This document shows, piece after piece, positions 9,024-16,915 of a DNA stretch of 64,000 nt. Origin of the DNA: Crenobacter cavernae (GTDB taxonomy: Bacteria; Pseudomonadota; Gammaproteobacteria; Burkholderiales; Chromobacteriaceae); contig NZ_CP031337.1 of assembly GCF_003355495.1 (NCBI RefSeq), positions 62,001 to 126,000 on the forward strand, in the 5' to 3' direction. The translations under genes were made by a program, and so were the position numbers. The number at the start of each line of letters is the position of its first letter. Position 1 is the stretch's first letter. The notes below the pieces were generated by a model that searched no databases, had not been told where the DNA came from, and saw nothing but the letters and a program-made list of their open reading frames with translations.

Positions 9024-9110
9024 TACGACAAGAGCGTCGAGCTCCGCCCAGGCCAGATTGTCGTGGTGTTCGGGCAGCCGCACCGCCTGCTGCGACACCG
9101 TGAAAGGTGA
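9024..9110 (+). pseudogene. Internal remnant of a second umuD
   Basis: The frame reads YDKSVELRPGQIVVVFGQ and ends shortly after. It matches VDKSVEPRPGQVVVVFGH of the intact UmuD-like protein. Together with the truncated start at 7763 it shows that a second umuD was broken up and separated by more than 1.2 kb. Confidence 0.7.
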
Positions 9111-9228
9111 GGGTTTTGGGCCAGTTTTGTCGCCATTTCAGCGCGGACAGCCGCCCAGCCGGCTGCGGCACCGCGAAAGGTGAGGAGTTTTCGGCCGGTT
9201 TCGTCGCCATCCCGGGGCGGACAGCCGC
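9096..9228. repeat. Two imperfect tandem repeats of about 73 bp
   Basis: The segments starting CACCGTGAAAGGTGAGG (9096) and CACCGCGAAAGGTGAGG (9169) run parallel for about 60 bases, including TCGCCAT and GCGGACAGCCGC. They lie between the umuD remnant and the second 104-bp repeat. Confidence 0.6.
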
Positions 9229-9230
9229 AC

Positions 9231-9334
9231 CGCCGCGGCGCGACACGCCGGCGGTCTAGAATGACAGAAACCCTGCCGTGTCGACCGTACCATGGTTCAG
9301 CCTACCTCCCGCCGCCCCTTGCCCCTGTCCCGTG
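9231..9334 (+). repeat. 104-bp direct repeat, copy 2: start of the intact umuD
   Basis: Matches 7702-7805 with two mismatches and runs into the intact UmuD-like gene at 9292. The shared part upstream of the ATG (about 60 bases) probably holds the promoter. I could not find a clear CTGT-N8-ACAG LexA box in it. Confidence 0.85.
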
Positions 9335-9774
9335 CCCATCCTGCGCCGCAGGAAGAGTTCCCCGACTTGCTCCAGCCGGTGTCGCCGCCTGAGCCAGAGG
9401 TTGCCGAAGCGCGCACTACCGGCTTCCCGTCGCCTGCCACAGATTACCGGAAGCGTCGACTAGACATCACCGCCTACCTGGTGCGAAACCCCGCCGCGAC
9501 CTTCCTGTTCAAGGCCCGGGGGGACGCGCTGGCTAGGTCCGGTATCCACGACGGCGACATCCTGGTCGTCGACAAGAGCGTCGAGCCCAGACCAGGCCAG
9601 GTTGTCGTGGTGTTTGGGCACGGTGAACGGCTGGTCAAGCGTCTCGTCGGCCGCGCCGGCCGCCTGCTTCTGGTCAGCGACGACCCGCTCACCCCGGCGC
9701 TGGAGCTGAGGCCGGATGGCGAGTTTACCGTTTGGGGCGTCGTCGTCGGCACGTTCAAGCGGGTCCCCGCTTGA
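9292..9774 (+). CDS. umuD: UmuD-like protein lacking the catalytic serine
   Basis: The 160-residue product belongs to the S24 LexA/UmuD family: TGFPSPATDY at residues 43-52 corresponds to the UmuD cleavage region (Cys-Gly-Phe-Pro in E. coli), and IHDGDILVVD follows the active-site segment. The nucleophile position that reads GDSM in E. coli reads GDAL here (Ala79), while the general-base Lys is kept (VKRL, Lys116). The P1 residue before Gly44 is Thr instead of Cys. Self-cleavage should not be possible. It is ten bases upstream of umuC and must be its partner. It may act as a permanently full-length UmuD or serve a structural role. Confidence 0.85.
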   Translation: MVQPTSRRPLPLSRAHPAPQEEFPDLLQPVSPPEPEVAEARTTGFPSPATDYRKRRLDITAYLVRNPAATFLFKARGDALARSGIHDGDILVVDKSVEPRPGQVVVVFGHGERLVKRLVGRAGRLLLVSDDPLTPALELRPDGEFTVWGVVVGTFKRVPA

Positions 9775-9784
9775 GGGCTTGACC

Positions 9785-11068
9785 ATGCTGTTCGCGTTGG
9801 TTGATTGTGACAATTTCTACGCGTCGGTCGAGATGCTGTTCGACCCGACGCTCGCGGGCCGGCCGCTGGTGGTGCTGTCGAACAACCTCGGCTGTGTCAT
9901 CGCCCGCAGCCGCGAGGCGAAGGCGCTGGGCATCCCGATGGGCGCCGCCTGGTTCCAGCTCGAGCCGGTCGCCCGCCAGGCCGGCATCGTGGCGATGGCG
10001 TCGAACTACACCTTATACGGCGATTTGAGCGACCGCGACGCCGAGGTACTACGTCAGTTTGGCCCGATAGAGCGGTACTCAATTGACGAAGCATTCCTGG
10101 ACTTGAGCTCGGTGGCTAATGTGCCAGGGGCCGACCTGACCGCGTACGGGCAAGAGATACGCCGCCTTATCGCCCGCTGGCTCGGCCTGCCGGTCTGTGT
10201 CGGCATCGCCCAGACCAAGACACTGGCAGAACTAGCCAACCGCAGCGCCAAGAAGGGCTGGGCCGGCGAAGACGGTGTCTGCGACTTCACCCAACAGGCC
10301 CAAGAGGCACTGGACGAGCTGTTCGGCAGTATCGCGGTCGACGAGGTGTGGGGCGTCGGCCCGCGGATTGCGATTCGGCTGCACGACCTGGACATTCGCA
10401 CCGTGCGCGAGCTGCGCGATGCGGACAGCGAACTGGTCCGCGCACGCTTCGGAGTGCCGCTGAAGCGGACGGTACTGGAGTTGCGCGGCATCTCCTGCCT
10501 GGGACTCGACCAAGCCGTGCACGAGCGTCAGCAAATCATGTGCGGTCGAACATTCGGGCATACCGTCTACGACCTTCCCAATCTGCGCGAGGCGGTTCGC
10601 TGTTATATGGCAAGGGCCGGCGAGAAACTGCGCGCGCAAGACTCGTTGGCCGGGGCCGTGCACCTCTACCTCCGCACCAAACCGTCCAGCCCGGAAGATA
10701 AGCCGCGTATGCACGGCTCTATGGTGCCCTTGCCGGAGCCCAGCGCCGACACGCGAGTGCTGACCGCCTGGGCGCTTAAACTGTTGGCGCTGCTGTATCG
10801 ACCCGGCTACGGCTACCAGAAAGCGGCGGTGATGCTGTCCGAACTGCGGCCGAAACGGTACCTGCAGGGTAGCCTGTTCGGCCCGTGCGACGACGCGCTG
10901 TCCGACGCGTTGATGCAGGCGGTCGACCGGCGCAATCGGCAACTAGGTCGAACGGCGCTACAGCAGCTGTCCGACGGGCCGGTGCGGCCGTGGCACCAAC
11001 GGCGTGGCCGCCGCTCGCCGGAGTACACCACCAGTTGGGACGACCTGCCGACCGTCATGGCCCGCTGA
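9785..11068 (+). CDS. umuC: UmuC-like error-prone DNA polymerase V subunit
   Basis: A 427-residue Y-family polymerase. The palm motifs are LFALVDCDNFYASVE at the N-terminus (metal-binding Asp) and YSIDEAFLDLS (the second acidic pair). Helix-hairpin-helix, little-finger and a short C-terminal tail follow in the usual order, and the length is normal for UmuC. ATG 9785 follows umuD by ten bases with GAGGG just upstream. With an active partner it would perform translesion synthesis; here the partner UmuD cannot self-cleave, so its activation may differ from the E. coli scheme. Confidence 0.9.
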   Translation: MLFALVDCDNFYASVEMLFDPTLAGRPLVVLSNNLGCVIARSREAKALGIPMGAAWFQLEPVARQAGIVAMASNYTLYGDLSDRDAEVLRQFGPIERYSIDEAFLDLSSVANVPGADLTAYGQEIRRLIARWLGLPVCVGIAQTKTLAELANRSAKKGWAGEDGVCDFTQQAQEALDELFGSIAVDEVWGVGPRIAIRLHDLDIRTVRELRDADSELVRARFGVPLKRTVLELRGISCLGLDQAVHERQQIMCGRTFGHTVYDLPNLREAVRCYMARAGEKLRAQDSLAGAVHLYLRTKPSSPEDKPRMHGSMVPLPEPSADTRVLTAWALKLLALLYRPGYGYQKAAVMLSELRPKRYLQGSLFGPCDDALSDALMQAVDRRNRQLGRTALQQLSDGPVRPWHQRRGRRSPEYTTSWDDLPTVMAR

Positions 11069-11083
11069 GCCGTACAACTACTA

Positions 11084-11570
11084 GCAAGGCCACCAAGATT
11101 GTCCGGCGGCTGCACAAGAGTTCAAGGAGTTTCATTTCTGATGAAACTCCTTGAAACTTCGCGGGAAGTGAGACTTGTTCATGCAGCAGCAAGCATCCTT
11201 TAGGTGGAAAGTTGGGTCATGGCACCGAAATTTCATCCCTTTGGCTGCCCTCAGTGCAGGACTTGTTACCACTATCGACAGCGATAGGCTCAGCAGCGGG
11301 TTAAGACTGGGAAATGTCATGGAGAAAGGTCACCGAAATTGTCCGCTTGTTCTCATGACTCGCCAGGCAGAGTAGGCAAAGTCACCAAGATTGTCCGGAT
11401 GCGGCGGTGTAACCAGTGCTAAACCACGTATTTCGGGTGGTTTTGCTCACACCAGAGGCGGCAGTCAGGACAATTCTGGTGACCTTGCCTATGTACGGTG
11501 CACTCCATCGTACAAATGTAGTGACCTTGCCTTTGACGTCGCCTCAAGCCGCACAAATCCGGTGACCTTC
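11084..11570. repeat. Six degenerate 20-23-mers in two opposed groups, resembling IS21-family ends
   Basis: Three copies of a CAAGGTCACCAAGATTGTCCG-like unit lie at 11084-11105, 11324-11345 and 11375-11397. Three inverted copies (ACAATTCTGGTGACCTTGCC type) lie at 11467-11489, 11512-11531 and 11553-11570. Multiple terminal repeats in opposite orientation are typical of IS21-family elements. No transposase is present, so these would be ends left after loss of the interior. The rest of 11069-11692 holds no gene. Confidence 0.45.
11121..11155. repeat. Perfect 15-bp hairpin after umuC
   Basis: TTCAAGGAGTTTCAT (11121-11135) and ATGAAACTCCTTGAA (11141-11155) flank a five-base loop. There is no following T-run. 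It could stop transcription with Rho help or protect the umuDC mRNA end. Confidence 0.5.
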
Positions 11571-11595
11571 AACCCCAAAAAGCCCTGTTATTACA

Positions 11596-11649
11596 GGCAA
11601 TATCTTTCCTGTTATGGAACATTGGTCGCTTTACGGGCAAAATATTGCC
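11596..11649. promoter_or_regulatory. Candidate operator of the XRE gene
   Basis: GGCAATAT at 11596-11603 and ATATTGCC at 11642-11649 are inverted copies, and GGCAA-N4-TTGCC forms a tighter palindrome at 11636-11649. They lie 43-97 bases before the start of the XRE gene, where autorepressors of this class usually bind. Confidence 0.4.
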
Positions 11650-11692
11650 GTTAGTTGCACTAGACTTCAGAAGCATATCGAGGGAGAAGAGA

Positions 11693-12022
11693 ATGCAAAT
11701 GCCGAACCATACTCGAAGGCATCAAACGCCAGAGGAAATGGAGGCCGCCCTGGGCGACCGGCTGAAAACGCTACGCGTGCATCGAAATCTTGAACAGACC
11801 ACGCTTGCGGAGCGCGCTGGCATCAGTGTGCGGACATTGCGGAATCTTGAAAGTGGTAATGGCTCGTCGTTGCGTACACTCATCCAGGTACTTCGTGCGC
11901 TCGGGCGCGAGCAATGGTTGGAGACCATTGCTCCTGTAGCGACTATCAACCCATTGATGCTGACCAGAGAGGCCAAACCGCGCCAGCGCGCCAGCAAGCC
12001 AAGGAGCAAGACTCAGGACTGA
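11693..12022 (+). CDS. XRE-family helix-turn-helix regulator
   Basis: A 109-residue DNA-binding protein with a cro/C1-type helix-turn-helix around residues 25-70 (LEQTTLAERAGISVRTLRNL). The basic C-terminal tail ends KPRQRASKPRSKTQD. ATG 11693 is chosen because GGGAGAAGAG lies just upstream. HipB-like antitoxins of this shape usually precede a HipA kinase gene, but none follows here: the next kilobase has no convincing gene. A C-terminal remnant of a close paralog lies at 4956-5111. It may now act as an orphan regulator. Confidence 0.75.
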   Translation: MQMPNHTRRHQTPEEMEAALGDRLKTLRVHRNLEQTTLAERAGISVRTLRNLESGNGSSLRTLIQVLRALGREQWLETIAPVATINPLMLTREAKPRQRASKPRSKTQD

Positions 12023-12059
12023 GGCTTCAGCGTATCCAGAAAACGATTGTTTGTTGGAC

Positions 12060-13134
12060 ACGCTATACGCAGACAGGACCGCCGTGTTGGCAAGGGCAGG
12101 CACCACGGCGAAGGCCGGGATGACTCGCAAGCACGGTGGCCTGCTCGGTGAACCTTCGGACGCAAAGCAGAGGGTCCAGCTAGCAGGCCGCCAGTCTGCA
12201 AACACACGCGCCCGAAAGGGCATGTCGGGTCGCCACCCCGGCAGGTTCCAGGTCGCCAACCTGGAGCCGAGCAAACGCTGTAGCCGCATGCCTCTAATAG
12301 GGCTGGTGCGGCTGCGAAGGGCGCTGGAGGGTGCCCCCCCTCCTTCGACCCAATCAGCCGTCTCCCGCCGGCAGGACGTTGGGCGACACGGAAACGGCGT
12401 CAGGCAGGAAATGGCCTGGCGACCTGTTACCTGGTGAAAGCCGGTTCAAGGCCGGCTCGGGGGACGTACCGCAAGGGCGCAACCCGTACCGCACACGTAG
12501 GCTGATGAGCGTGCAGCGATGCACGAGGGCTGCAAAAGGAAACCTAGCGCAGTCGGCACCACGGGAAACCGGGGGCCTCTGGATAGCTCAAGCGTGTAAC
12601 GGCGCCCCTCGATGGGCGCTGTGCGGAGCAACGCGGAGCCATAGGCATGAAGCCGTGGTTCGTAGTCGATGAAGCATGACCTGAGTACCTGAGCCGCTAT
12701 GGAACATCGGGCCGGGGAAACCTGCGGGGAGCCGGAAGGCTAGGGGAATGTGGAGACAGTGGCGCCACGTTGCGCAGTAGCTGGTAACTAACGTGGGAAC
12801 CTCTCTCCGTACCGTGTCGGGTGGCACCGCACGGGTCGATGGCAGAGAGTGGGAGACTGACTGAGTAGGGTTTGACTCATGTGCGATACGACCGAAGCAC
12901 CTGGGGAGCCATGAAAATGGCGGCACGGCTGGCGCCGTGTTCCGAAATGTTGGAGCGTTTGCGAAAGTGTGTGGCTGGGCTTGGCGGTCCGTTGCAGTGA
13001 AGTGCCGCCCTCCCCGCTTGGCGGCGGGAAGGACGACTTCTGACCTTGGCCGGTCAGATAGCGAGATGAGGCAATAGCTCGTAGGGATTGTTCGACTCAA
13101 GACCGAGCGTCATGCTCGATACCCGGTCTTTCTC
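12060..13134 (+). ncRNA. ORF-free 1 kb region, candidate large structured RNA or group II intron fragment
   Basis: No convincing gene fits here on either strand. Instead many short stems occur in sequence: GCCC-GAAA-GGGC near 12212, CAGGT-N5-ACCTG near 12247, AGCCGCA/TGCGGCT at about 12280-12315, GTGC-N6-GCAC near 12511, CGCCC/GGGCG near 12605, CTCTCT/AGAGAG enclosing ACCGTG/CACGGGT (about 12800-12850), and ACGGC-N4-GCCGT near 12930. GGGAAACC/GGGGAAACC motifs recur. It ends in a terminator-like hairpin with a T-rich tail. This could be domains I-III of a group II intron without its reverse transcriptase and domain V, or another large RNA class. No domain V was found. Confidence 0.35.
13100..13134 (+). 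terminator. Terminator-like hairpin at the end of the ORF-free region
   Basis: AAGACCG (13099-13105) pairs with CGGTCTT (13124-13130), enclosing CGAGC/GCTCG, and is followed by TCTCTT. It supports a plus-strand transcript ending here. Confidence 0.4.
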
Positions 13135-13266
13135 TTGAGTAGTCAACACCCTTTACTGTTGCCAAGTGAATTGCCCCTGGCAGCCAAATCTTACACAGCA
13201 GCTAAGAGGAACCAGCCGGCAAGTGACCTCATCGGGCTGGAAGCAAGGCCCTTTGAATGGCCCACG

Positions 13267-14268
13267 TCACCCTGCCCTTGTCTTACGTACGGCATGGACC
13301 AGCTCTGCATCGGTCGGATTGTAGTAGCGCATCGCCATCTGCAAAGTCTTCCACCCAATGACTTTTGCCAGCGTTGCGACTTCCATCTTCGGGGCTATTC
13401 TGGAGGCCGCTTCATGCCGCAAATCGTGGAAACACAACCCTTCTATGCCCGCTCGCGCGCAATCCCGCCGAAAGGCTGCAGACAGACCGTTCGAGTCATG
13501 AAACGTCATGAGCCGCGTACCGCGGCCCAGCGAACATGGAAGAGCGCGTAGCAACCTCTCAGCCTTCTTGGACAGGGGCACGACTCGTGCTGCACCGTTC
13601 TTGGTCTTGGGCAATCTGATGACTTTGGCGGCCAGGTCAATTTGCCACCATGTGAGCTGCACAATTTCCCCAGCGCGCATCCCGGTTTCAATGGCGAGTT
13701 GGATTGCGAGCAAGAGCGACGGAGTCATGCTATCGCTCGCTGCGGCAAGCAGGCGTGCCTCCTCATCGCCGACCAGGCGGCGGTCTCGTCCTGGCGGCAG
13801 CTCCGGTTTGCGAATAGACGTAATAGGGTTATCAATGGGGATACTCCACTCGCCGCGCAGCGTCGTGAACAAATGCGATATGAGCGCCAGCTCAAGACGC
13901 ACCGTGTTCGCGCCTACTTCTTTCAGTCTAGCATCGCGATAAGTAGCAAAGTCCACACTCCGGAGCGAAGCCAAGGTTCTGGCCGCCAGGGGATGGGCAA
14001 GCCATTTGCGAAGGGTGCTGAGCTCCTTTGCCGCACTCTTCTTTCGAGGGGTTACCTCCCGGGCGTAGCGCTGAAGCGCCTCCCCCAACGTGGTGCGCTC
14101 TGCTTCTGAACGGTCAACAAAGACACCTCGAGCCATCTCCGACTCGATGGTATTCGCCCAAGCTTGCGCCTCCCGCTTGGTTTCGAACGTCTTGGTTTGC
14201 GTAGGAAACCCTTTGCGACGGATGGTGACTTGATACTGATGCGGACCGCGATGATTGATGGTTGCCAT
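13267..14268 (-). CDS. int: Tyrosine-type phage/island integrase
   Basis: The 333-residue product has the full integrase layout. An N-terminal arm-binding domain (YQVTIRRKGF) is followed by a SAM-like core-binding domain. The catalytic domain has Arg in ETGMRAGEI, Lys in LPKTKNGAAR, HDLRHEA, Trp in IGWKTLQ, and the Tyr nucleophile in MRYYNPT. ATG 14268 is chosen because AAGGAA lies upstream and the protein then begins MATINHRG, as usual for this family. The gene reads away from tRNA-Thr, whose 3' end is 117 bases from the start codon, so the tRNA is the probable attachment site. Confidence 0.9.
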   Translation of the reverse strand: MATINHRGPHQYQVTIRRKGFPTQTKTFETKREAQAWANTIESEMARGVFVDRSEAERTTLGEALQRYAREVTPRKKSAAKELSTLRKWLAHPLAARTLASLRSVDFATYRDARLKEVGANTVRLELALISHLFTTLRGEWSIPIDNPITSIRKPELPPGRDRRLVGDEEARLLAAASDSMTPSLLLAIQLAIETGMRAGEIVQLTWWQIDLAAKVIRLPKTKNGAARVVPLSKKAERLLRALPCSLGRGTRLMTFHDSNGLSAAFRRDCARAGIEGLCFHDLRHEAASRIAPKMEVATLAKVIGWKTLQMAMRYYNPTDAELVHAVRKTRAG

Positions 14269-14346
14269 GTCCCTGTTCCTTGGTTGGATACAGGGTATAG
14301 CTCGGGAAGTGCAGCATAATTGCAGCAAAAACCCGAGAAAAGGCGA

Positions 14347-14376
14347 AAGGGGTTAGCGCATGAACGCTAACCCCTT
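14347..14376 (-). terminator. Terminator of tRNA-Thr
   Basis: A perfect 12-bp stem, AAGGGGTTAGCG (14347-14358) and CGCTAACCCCTT (14365-14376), lies just past the tRNA 3' end. On the minus strand T-rich sequence follows. Confidence 0.65.
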
Positions 14377-14384
14377 GATTTTAA

Positions 14385-14460
<76 letters not shown>

Positions 14461-14474
14461 AAACCAACTTGGCA

Positions 14475-14511
14475 AAAAAGCCTTGACGAGAAAGGATCAT
14501 CAAGGCTTTTT
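14475..14511. terminator. Bidirectional terminator between tRNA-Thr and tRNA-Pro
   Basis: AAAAAGCCTTG (14475-14485) and CAAGGCTTTTT (14501-14511) form an 11-bp stem with A and T runs on the outer sides. It should end minus-strand transcription from the tRNA-Pro genes. Confidence 0.6.
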
Positions 14512-14516
14512 AAATC

Positions 14517-14593
14517 TGGTCGGGGTGAGAGGATTCGAACCTCCGGCCTCTACGTCCCGAACGTAGCGCTCTACCAGGCTAAGCTACACCCCG
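14517..14593 (-). tRNA. tRNA-Pro (anticodon CGG), copy 1
   Basis: A 77-base cloverleaf with encoded CCA. The anticodon loop is TTCGGGA (CGG), the D arm has AGCCTGGTAGAGC and the T arm GGTTCGAATCC. It is nearly identical to the copy at 14668-14744, differing by an acceptor-stem pair. Confidence 0.95.
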
Positions 14594-14667
14594 AAAACTT
14601 CATTTGCTGCGAAGTTGCGAAAATTTAATCTATTTTCCGCGATTTTGCAAGCTCTTTTTGGAAACTC

Positions 14668-14744
14668 TGGTCGGAGTGAGAGGATTCGAACCTCCGGCCT
14701 CTACGTCCCGAACGTAGCGCTCTACCAGGCTAAGCTACACTCCG
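14668..14744 (-). tRNA. tRNA-Pro (anticodon CGG), copy 2
   Basis: Same fold and anticodon loop (TTCGGGA) as the copy at 14517, with the acceptor stem CGGAGTG/CACTCCG. It is a recent tandem duplication, with 74 bases between the copies. Confidence 0.95.
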
Positions 14745-14835
14745 ATTCTTCCAACTTCCCTCAAACGGCATTCGTACCCGGTGCCGCTTATGCGGTACAA
14801 TCTTCGTTTCAGAGGACGCGCATTATCTAACAAAT

Positions 14836-15738
14836 ATGTGGTTTAAGCAACTATCTTTTTATCGCATCGAAGGGGATGCCATCGCCGACGCGCAAACGTT
14901 GGCCGAGGCATTGGCTAAACGACCGTTCCATCCTTGCGGGGGTCTCGACTGGTCGAGCGTCGGCTGGATATCGCCTGCGCCGGGCACCGGCGAGTTCATA
15001 TTCTCGGCACGCGATGCCTGGCTCGTCGCGCTGAAACGCGAGGAAAAAGTGTTGCCGGGCGCGGTGGTCCGCGACTTCGTCGACGCCCGCGTGACCGAGA
15101 TCGAAGACAAGGAACTGCGCAAGGTCGGCCGCAAGGAAAAACAGGCGCTGAAGGAGCAGGTCACCGACGACCTGTTACCGCGCGCCTTCACCAAGACCGG
15201 CCGCACCACCGCCTACTTCGACAATGCGCGCGGCTGGCTGATGGTCGATACCGGCACCGCGAGCCGCGCCGAGACGCTGATCTCGGAAATCCGCGAGGGC
15301 ATCGCCGGCTTCCCGGCACGGCTGCCGAACACCGAGCTGTCGCCGTCGACCGCGATGACGAGCTGGCTCGCCGACGGCGTGGTCGGCAACGGCTTCGAGC
15401 TCGACAGCGAGTGCGAGCTGAAGGCACCGGGCGAGAACGGCGCGGTGGTGCGCGTGACGCGCATGGATTTGACCAGCGACGAGATCCGCCAGCATATCGC
15501 CAACGGCAAGCAGGTGACGCGCCTCGGGCTGACGTGGAACGAGAAGATCAGCTTCGTGCTGACCGACTCGCTGCAACTGAAGCGCATCCAGTTCCTCGAC
15601 GTCTTGCAGGAAGAAGCGAGCCAGGCCGGCGACGACATGGCGGCGCTGTTCGAGGCGACCTTCATCCTGATGAGCGCCGAACTGGGCGAGCTGGTCGACG
15701 CGCTCGTCGAGCAGCTCGGCGGCCTGGCGCCCACGTAA
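14836..15738 (+). CDS. rdgC: Recombination-associated protein RdgC
   Basis: The 300-residue product is a full-length RdgC. It starts MWFKQLSFYRI and has the family segments GWISP, FVDARVTEIE, FTKTGRTTAYFDNARGWLMV and the C-terminal TWNEKISFVLTDSLQLKRIQF. RdgC forms a ring-shaped dimer around double-stranded DNA and limits RecA loading. An uptake-like 9-mer (14899) is embedded near the start, coding TLAEA. In Neisseria RdgC is needed for efficient pilin antigenic variation; that role cannot be inferred here. Confidence 0.95.
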   Translation: MWFKQLSFYRIEGDAIADAQTLAEALAKRPFHPCGGLDWSSVGWISPAPGTGEFIFSARDAWLVALKREEKVLPGAVVRDFVDARVTEIEDKELRKVGRKEKQALKEQVTDDLLPRAFTKTGRTTAYFDNARGWLMVDTGTASRAETLISEIREGIAGFPARLPNTELSPSTAMTSWLADGVVGNGFELDSECELKAPGENGAVVRVTRMDLTSDEIRQHIANGKQVTRLGLTWNEKISFVLTDSLQLKRIQFLDVLQEEASQAGDDMAALFEATFILMSAELGELVDALVEQLGGLAPT

Positions 15739-15851
15739 GCAAAATCCGCCCCATTCACACGCCTCCAATAGGTTCTACAATCAAATCAGCACGATATGGG
15801 GCTCGGCCAACCGTGATGGCCGGGCCCTGCGTGCTAGAAAGGAGGTGTGTG

Positions 15852-16634
15852 ATGCAAACACAAACCCAACCCGCCCTGTTCATCTCGCACGGTGCCCCGG
15901 AGCTGGCGCTCGAAACCGGTCCCGACGCCGAACATCTGCGTACGCTCGGCCGCACGCTGCCGACACCCTCGGTGATCCTGATCGTGTCCGCCCACTGGGC
16001 GACGCGCAGCCTGGTAATCAACCAGACGCCGCAACCGGCCACCTGGCACGACTTCTCCGGCTTTCCACCCGCCCTGTACGACATCCGCTACCCGGCCAGG
16101 AGCGATACCGCCCTCGCCGCCCGACTGCCCGCCCTGCTTTCCGAGGCGGGCTTCGAATGTCAGGTCAGCCACGACCGGCCGCTCGACCACGGCGCATGGG
16201 TGCCACTGTCGCTGATGTACCCGGACGCCAGCATCCCGCTGGTTGCGCTGTCGCTTCCGCTGTCGCTCGGCGCCAAAGGGCTGCTGCGACTCGGCGGCGC
16301 CTTGGCCTTTCTGCGGCAACAGGGGGTTCTGATCGTCGGTTCGGGGGGCTATATCCACAATCTGTGGGCGATGGAAAGCGACGGCGCGCCGCCGGCCGAA
16401 TGGGCGGACGCCTTCTCGCGCTGGGCCGATGCGCGGCTGCACGCGCGCGAGGACGAAGCGCTCGCCGACTGGCAACAAAGCGCGCCACATGCCAAGCAGA
16501 ACCATCCGACCCCTGAGCACTTCCTGCCGCTGTTCGTCGCGCTCGGCGCGGCCAGCCCCGGTGCGACGCCGGTCAAGCTGTACGACAACTGGCGCTACGG
16601 TTCGCTGTCGATGGCCTGCTGGCGATTCGATTAA
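15852..16634 (+). CDS. ygiD: DODA-type extradiol dioxygenase (LigB family, YgiD-like)
   Basis: A 260-residue member of the class III extradiol ring-cleavage family. The metal-binding His residues are FISHGAP near residue 12, SAHWATR near residue 50 and the GGYIHNL segment; DHGAWVPL carries the catalytic His. These enzymes open 4,5-dihydroxyphenyl rings such as L-DOPA using non-heme iron or zinc. The start at 15852 has GGAGG six bases upstream. A single uptake-like 9-mer (15802) lies just before it. The physiological substrate is not known. Confidence 0.85.
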   Translation: MQTQTQPALFISHGAPELALETGPDAEHLRTLGRTLPTPSVILIVSAHWATRSLVINQTPQPATWHDFSGFPPALYDIRYPARSDTALAARLPALLSEAGFECQVSHDRPLDHGAWVPLSLMYPDASIPLVALSLPLSLGAKGLLRLGGALAFLRQQGVLIVGSGGYIHNLWAMESDGAPPAEWADAFSRWADARLHAREDEALADWQQSAPHAKQNHPTPEHFLPLFVALGAASPGATPVKLYDNWRYGSLSMACWRFD

Positions 16635-16691
16635 GGCCGTGAAGGCCTGAGCACACCGCGGGGCCGCCCCAAGCGGTCTTGCGGTTTTTGC

Positions 16692-16860
16692 TGCCCAGTT
16701 TGATAAATAAAATAAATCACAAATCAATTATCAATTTAACAAAGCAATAAACCTTTCCCATACTGCGTTCATCACCCGGCGGGAGACTGCGATGAACACA
16801 GAACAACGTTGGCGAGACGCCCAGTATGAAATCCTCGCCGGCTTTGCGTGGCTGGCATAG
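16692..16860 (+). promoter_or_regulatory. A+T-rich promoter region of katA with a 22-codon leader frame
   Basis: The stretch 16695-16765 is unusually A+T rich for this genome and is the likely promoter. After it, ATG 16792 opens a 22-codon frame ([17 protein letters not shown] and five more residues) ending with TAG at 16858-16860. It has a GGGAG ribosome binding site, 55 bases before katA. It may encode a leader peptide; no stalling motif is obvious. Confidence 0.35.
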
Positions 16861-16915
16861 CCACAGCGCCGGAACTAACATTCCAAGGTCTTACCCACAC
16901 TCGAGGAGGAAGGTC

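Noticed and set aside
12588..13100. A 170-codon minus-strand frame in the ORF-free region
   Set aside because: Unusual amino acid mix, no ribosome binding site, and it lies over the stem-rich sequence.
14934..15851. N-terminal extension of the dioxygenase frame
   Set aside because: The frame runs out of phase through rdgC; ATG 15852 with GGAGG gives the normal dioxygenase length.
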